From an uncultured Christensenella sp. (GTDB lineage: Bacteria > Bacillota > Clostridia > Christensenellales > Borkfalkiaceae), in NCBI GenBank assembly GCA_910577875.1, contig CAJTNY010000020.1, positions 1 to 32,062 of the forward strand: 32,062 nt of DNA, read 5' to 3'. The position numbers and the translations under genes were made by a program. The notes under the pieces are model-generated. The model had not been told where the DNA came from and searched no databases. It saw only the letters and a program-made list of their open reading frames with translations. Of this stretch, positions 29,171 through 32,062 are shown piece by piece. How positions within the stretch are numbered: position 1 is the stretch's first letter; each line of letters starts with the position of its first letter.

Positions 29171-29927
29171 AGAATGGGAAGTAGTTATTCCATCTTTGGG
29201 CGTCGAAAAAAAACGAAAAGTATACGTATATCTTCCTATTGAATATAATAGTGACAGCGGCGTGCGGTATCCCGTAATGTATATGTTCGACGGGCATAAC
29301 CTTTTTTTCGACGATAAAGCCGCTTTCGGAAAAAGCTGGGGGCTTAAAGAATATCTCGATAAAACTAAAACTCCGTTGATAATAGCGGCGGTTGAATGTA
29401 ATCACGATGGGAATTGCAGACTTTCAGAATATTCTCCCGTCGATTTCATATTTAAAAACGGAGAGAAAATAGAGGGAAGAGGCGGCGAGTATATGGAATG
29501 GCTCGTTAAGCGGTTCAAACCTTTTATTGATAAAACTTTCAATACTCTTTCCGATAGAGAACATACGGCGATAGGCGGAAGTTCGATGGGAGGGCTGATG
29601 ACGCTTTATGCGCTCGCAAAGTACAATGAATATTTTTCGCGCGGCGCGGCGCTTTCGCCGAGTTTATGGGTATACGGTAAAGTGCCCGATTTCATAGAAA
29701 ATAGCAGATTCGGTAAAAATACTCTTTTATATACCGATTATGGAAGCAAAGAATTTCTGAACCACTGCGCGCAGAGGAAAATATTTTCCGAAACCTGTGC
29801 GCGTCTTACGGAAAAAGGCGTTCTTATTACTTCGCGTGTGGTCCCCGACGGGGTTCACTCAGAGGCGAGCTGGGAAAAAAGTATTCCCTTTTTTATGAAC
29901 GTATTAGGATTTAAACCCTATAAATAA
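29163..29927 (+). CDS. Esterase, alpha/beta hydrolase of the EstD/enterochelin esterase type
   Basis: A 254-aa serine hydrolase of the COG2819-like esterase group. YVYLPIEY begins the fold, then MYMFDGHNLFFD, the nucleophile elbow GGSSMGG (Ser141), TDYGSKEF with the likely acid Asp192, and VPDGVHSEASW with His232. There is no signal peptide. Relatives cleave acyl esters of sugars, siderophores or glycerol; this substrate is open. The ATG overlaps the previous stop by 8 bp, so it is translationally coupled to the lipase-like gene. Confidence 0.9.
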   Translation: MVKEWEVVIPSLGVEKKRKVYVYLPIEYNSDSGVRYPVMYMFDGHNLFFDDKAAFGKSWGLKEYLDKTKTPLIIAAVECNHDGNCRLSEYSPVDFIFKNGEKIEGRGGEYMEWLVKRFKPFIDKTFNTLSDREHTAIGGSSMGGLMTLYALAKYNEYFSRGAALSPSLWVYGKVPDFIENSRFGKNTLLYTDYGSKEFLNHCAQRKIFSETCARLTEKGVLITSRVVPDGVHSEASWEKSIPFFMNVLGFKPYK

Positions 29928-29943
29928 CGGAGGTTTATTATAT

Positions 29944-31125
29944 ATGAAGAATTTTATTTTCATTTCACCCGACTTCCCGTCGAATTACTGGAAGTTCTGC
30001 AAAAAACTGCAAGAAAACGGATATAACGTGCTCGGTATAGGCGACTGTTATTACGATAATCTTGCAGACGAAGTTAAAAATTCCGTAAACGAATACTATT
30101 GGGTAACCAACCTTGAAAATTACGACGAAGTGTACCGCGCGGTTGCTTTCTTTATTTTCAAGTACGGGGAAATAGATTACATAGAAAGCAATAACGAATA
30201 CTGGCTTGAGCGCGACGCGATGCTGAGAACGGCTTTCAACGTTAAAAGCGGTTTTATGCAGAAAGACGTTAAAAAGATTAAATATAAGTCGCAGATGAAA
30301 AAATACTTCGGAAAAGCCGGATTAAAGACTGCGAGATACTGTCTCGTAAAAACGCTTAAAAACTGTGAAAAATTCATTGCCGAAGTCGGTTATCCCGTAA
30401 TAGTGAAACCCGATAACGGAGTCGGCGCGAACGATACGCGGAAGATAAGAAACGAAGCCGAACTTATCGGCTTTTTGGAAAATAAAAAACAAGTTCAGTA
30501 TATTATGGAAGAGTATATCGACGGCGAAGTTAATACTTACGACGCGATAGTCGACGGTTGCGGCAATCCTGTTTTCGAAACCGGCAACGTAACGCCTTAC
30601 TCGCTTATGAACGTCGTAAACGACAACGGAAACAGTGTTTTTTATATAGTCAATGAGCTCGGCGAGGACGTGCGGGATGCCGGTAGAAGAACAGTCAAAT
30701 CTTTCGGCGTTAAAAACCGTTTCGTACACTTTGAATTTTTCCGTTTGAACAAAGACCAGTCCGTGGGCAAAAAGGGAGAAATAATCGCGCTCGAAGTAAA
30801 TATGCGTCCGAGCGGCGGTATTTCGCCCGATATGATGAATTATGCTAACAGTACCGATGTTTATAAAATCTGGGCTGATATTATGGCTTTCGGCGCGACT
30901 GAACTTTATTGCGGAGAAAAATATTATTGCGCTTATGCGGGCAGGCGCGACGGGAGTATTTACGCTCTTTCCGAAGAGGAAATAAAGGAAAAATATTGCT
31001 CTGCGTTGAAGCTGACGGGCAGGGTTCCCGACGTTTTGAGCGGAGCTATGGGTAACGAAATGTTCGTTGCGTCGTTTAAAACCAAGAAAGAAATGAACGA
31101 GTTCTATTCTGAAGTACTCGCATAA
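29944..31125 (+). CDS. ATP-grasp domain ligase
   Basis: A 393-aa ATP-grasp protein. The N-terminal part (1-105) is the pre-ATP-grasp domain. The ATP-binding core shows VIVKPDNGVGANDT (glycine loop, 152-165), YIMEEYIDGEV, and EVNMRPSGGISPD (metal-binding Glu and Asn, 284-296). A small mixed C-terminal domain follows. ATP-grasp ligases join a carboxylate to an amine, thiol or imino group through an acyl-phosphate. Neither substrate is known here. The gene starts 16 nt after the esterase with CGGAGG upstream, and is the last gene of the operon; a hairpin at 31191 may end it. Confidence 0.9.
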   Translation: MKNFIFISPDFPSNYWKFCKKLQENGYNVLGIGDCYYDNLADEVKNSVNEYYWVTNLENYDEVYRAVAFFIFKYGEIDYIESNNEYWLERDAMLRTAFNVKSGFMQKDVKKIKYKSQMKKYFGKAGLKTARYCLVKTLKNCEKFIAEVGYPVIVKPDNGVGANDTRKIRNEAELIGFLENKKQVQYIMEEYIDGEVNTYDAIVDGCGNPVFETGNVTPYSLMNVVNDNGNSVFYIVNELGEDVRDAGRRTVKSFGVKNRFVHFEFFRLNKDQSVGKKGEIIALEVNMRPSGGISPDMMNYANSTDVYKIWADIMAFGATELYCGEKYYCAYAGRRDGSIYALSEEEIKEKYCSALKLTGRVPDVLSGAMGNEMFVASFKTKKEMNEFYSEVLA

Positions 31126-31190
31126 AAAACGGCTTTCCGCTTTACGGTAATTCCCATAGGGAATTTAATAAAACGCAAATAAAAAGATTT

Positions 31191-31216
31191 AGGCATAGCG
31201 TTAAGCTGTGCCTTTT
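31191..31216 (+). terminator. Probable terminator of the hydrolase/ATP-grasp operon
   Basis: Stem AGGCATAGC (31191-31199) / GCTGTGCCT (31205-31213) with one T-G wobble, loop GTTAA, then a TTTT tract and a second T-run at 31223-31229. It lies 66 nt after the ATP-grasp stop. A perfect 7-bp hairpin, AATTCCC ATA GGGAATT (31149-31165), lies between but has no T-run. Confidence 0.65.
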
Positions 31217-31240
31217 CTGTACTTTTTTTCGTGGACGAAT

Positions 31241-31258
31241 CAGGCTACTCGTAGCCTG
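31241..31258. repeat. Palindromic hairpin followed by GTGATATA
   Basis: CAGGCTAC (31241-31248) / GTAGCCTG (31251-31258) is a perfect palindrome with an effective 7-bp stem and a CTCG loop. GTGATATA follows at 31259 and recurs at 31329. Hairpin-plus-TGATATA units are known as dispersed intergenic repeats in Clostridia (recollection). There is no T-run, so it is not a terminator. Confidence 0.45.
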
Positions 31259-31309
31259 GTGATATATAGATATGTTTTATTCAGCACGCAGAATACAAAA
31301 TTCCATCGG

Positions 31310-31338
31310 TTGCGCTCTTTCATTTTTCGTGATATAAT
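31310..31338 (+). promoter_or_regulatory. Promoter of a candidate small RNA
   Basis: -35 TTGCGC (31310-31315), 17-bp spacer ending TGA, extended -10 TATAAT (31333-31338). No protein gene follows on this strand; a terminator lies about 45-80 nt downstream. Confidence 0.6.
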
Positions 31339-31344
31339 GATTGT

Positions 31345-31421
31345 ACGATAAACAGTAATTTATCTTTCTAAATGTGTTGGCAAAAAGTCGAGATTCCGAA
31401 AGGAGTCCCGACTTTTTGTTT
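31345..31421 (+). ncRNA. Candidate small RNA ending in a 16-bp terminator stem
   Basis: From the predicted start near 31345 to the terminator: stem AAAAAGTCG...TCC (31382-31397) with GGA...CGACTTTTT (31402-31417), tetraloop GAAA, one A-C mismatch and one T-G wobble, then GTTTTC. The transcript would be about 75 nt, with an unstructured 35-nt 5' part. It contains a possible 18-codon ORF from ATG 31372, but no ribosome site. The transcript is predicted from the promoter and terminator only. Confidence 0.4.
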
Positions 31422-31603
31422 TCATTGATTTTTAATTTCAAAACCTTTCCTTGTTGGAATAATGCCGCTCTGGTGTTATTTTAGTCCATAACTATGTCCC
31501 ACCGCCGTATCGCGGCTTTATTTGATATTTGCGAACAGAACAGTAGTGTCCGGATTATAAAAGGGAACAGGGAGAAATATGCGCTATATTCATTTATTGC
31601 GGC

Positions 31604-32062
31604 TTACATATATCTTTTGAATTTTCTTTTTTTTAATTTCTTTATTGCGTCGTCATTGCCTTCCGTGGCGGCGGCTTTATAGTATTTCACGGCTTCGTCA
31701 AGATCTTCTTCGACGCCAATACCGTTTTCGTAAAATTCGCCGAGCGAATACATTGCGTCGTCGTTGCCTTGTTTTGCGGCACGAGTCAGATATTCGATAG
31801 CCTTGTCGGCATCTTCTTCAACGCCGTCGCCGCAACCGTAACAAACGCCTATTCTGAATTGGCATCTGTCGCAGCCCGCGTTTGCTCCGGCGAGAAAATA
31901 TTTCGCGGCTTCCTCGTCGCTTTGTTTAACGCCGTAGCCGTAAGAGTAGCAGATACCGAGATTATAAAGCGCGTCCGTACTGCCGAGTTGGGCGCCCGCA
32001 CGATACATCATAATTGCCGCATTCATATTCTCTTCTACGCCTTCGCCGTACTGATAGCAATA
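31604..32062 (-). CDS. Sel1-repeat (tetratricopeptide-like) protein, partial
   Basis: The 3' part of a Sel1-like repeat protein; its reading frame runs off the right edge. Four 35-36-residue repeats are visible, with the pattern A-x-LG-x-CY-x-G-x-GV-x-x-D-x-x-KA-x-x-Y: YCYQYGEGVEENMNAAIMMY, NLGICYSYGYGVKQSDEEA, RIGVCYGCGDGVEEDADKA and SLGEFYENGIGVEEDLDEA. It ends in a basic tail, KKLKKRKFKRYM. Sel1 repeats act as protein-protein scaffolds. The N-terminus, and so any signal peptide or catalytic domain, is outside the window. ATG 32026 is internal to the frame and is not the start. Confidence 0.9.
   Translation of the reverse strand, partial: YCYQYGEGVEENMNAAIMMYRAGAQLGSTDALYNLGICYSYGYGVKQSDEEAAKYFLAGANAGCDRCQFRIGVCYGCGDGVEEDADKAIEYLTRAAKQGNDDAMYSLGEFYENGIGVEEDLDEAVKYYKAAATEGNDDAIKKLKKRKFKRYM

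Larger units (their letters stand above)
31126..31603. other. 478-bp non-coding region
   Basis: No supported protein gene lies between the ATP-grasp stop and the Sel1 gene. The region holds the hairpin at 31149, the terminator at 31191, the palindrome at 31241, a promoter at 31310 and the hairpin terminator at 31382. I see nothing I can name in 31423-31603. A plus-strand open frame near 31494 is not supported. Confidence 0.7.

Noticed and set aside
31494..31682. Plus-strand 62-codon open frame
   Set aside because: It runs into the Sel1 gene on the other strand, has no ribosome site, and no recognisable domain.

Overview
The window reads as chromosomal DNA of a low-to-mid GC Bacillota (Clostridia-like) bacterium. 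The evidence is AGGAGG-type ribosome sites, TTG/GTG starts, sigma-A promoters with strict 17-bp spacers, the rpsF-ssb-rpsR and tilS-hpt gene orders, a SpoIIE/RsbU-type phosphatase, a BspA-type LRR relic and a leuC of the short type. The species cannot be fixed from the sequence; an uncultured gut clostridium is my guess. I see no IS element, prophage, CRISPR array or origin.

Layout. (1) 1-2560: tRNA-Arg(ACG) with a consensus promoter and a decayed tRNA copy between them, then a membrane-anchored YiiX-like cysteine hydrolase and a PepV-like M20 dipeptidase (minus strand). (2) 2600-5180: RadC-like protein, histidine kinase and response regulator in an overlapping plus-strand run, ending at a terminator shared with (3) 5220-7170: a PAS-phosphatase with a cysteine cluster coupled to a YegS/DagK-like lipid kinase (minus). 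(4) 7200-9780: tRNA nucleotidyltransferase, then the rpsF-ssb-rpsR operon with its promoter and an S6:S18-type leader. (5) 9794-10450: a small island of XRE regulator and small DUF6809-like protein, divergent around a 12-bp inverted-repeat operator. (6) 10452-17905: one minus-strand branched-chain amino acid operon, ilvB-ilvN-ilvD-leuC-leuD-leuB-yggS. ilvC and leuA are not here. (7) 18030-20961: surface polysaccharide genes: hexapeptide transferase and sugar-phosphate transferase, convergent with an O-antigen ligase/polymerase-like protein. (8) 21013-21476: tRNA operon fMet-Met-Glu (minus). (9) 21519-23995: tilS, an orphan gene and hpt. (10) 24000-25035: BspA LRR pseudogene, an intergenic repeat and a DUF378 membrane protein. 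(11) 25041-31125: a hydrolase-rich accessory block. It has an SGNH lipoprotein (minus) divergent from a tight five-gene operon: SGNH hydrolase, ketopantoate-reductase-like protein, alpha/beta hydrolase, second esterase, ATP-grasp ligase. (12) 31126-31603: non-coding region with hairpins and a candidate small RNA, then a Sel1-repeat protein cut by the window edge.

Most interesting points. The five-gene hydrolase/reductase/ATP-grasp operon is the best candidate for an undescribed pathway. A repeated promoter layout (-35 TTGCAA, 17-bp spacer, -10, then exactly 6 nt to the ATG) precedes tilS and the SGNH operon and predicts leaderless mRNAs; a related promoter serves cca, where the palindromic TTGCAA is shared by two divergent promoters. 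Also notable are the symmetric XRE operator carrying both -10 boxes, the cysteine cluster in the PAS-phosphatase, and yggS translationally coupled to leuB.
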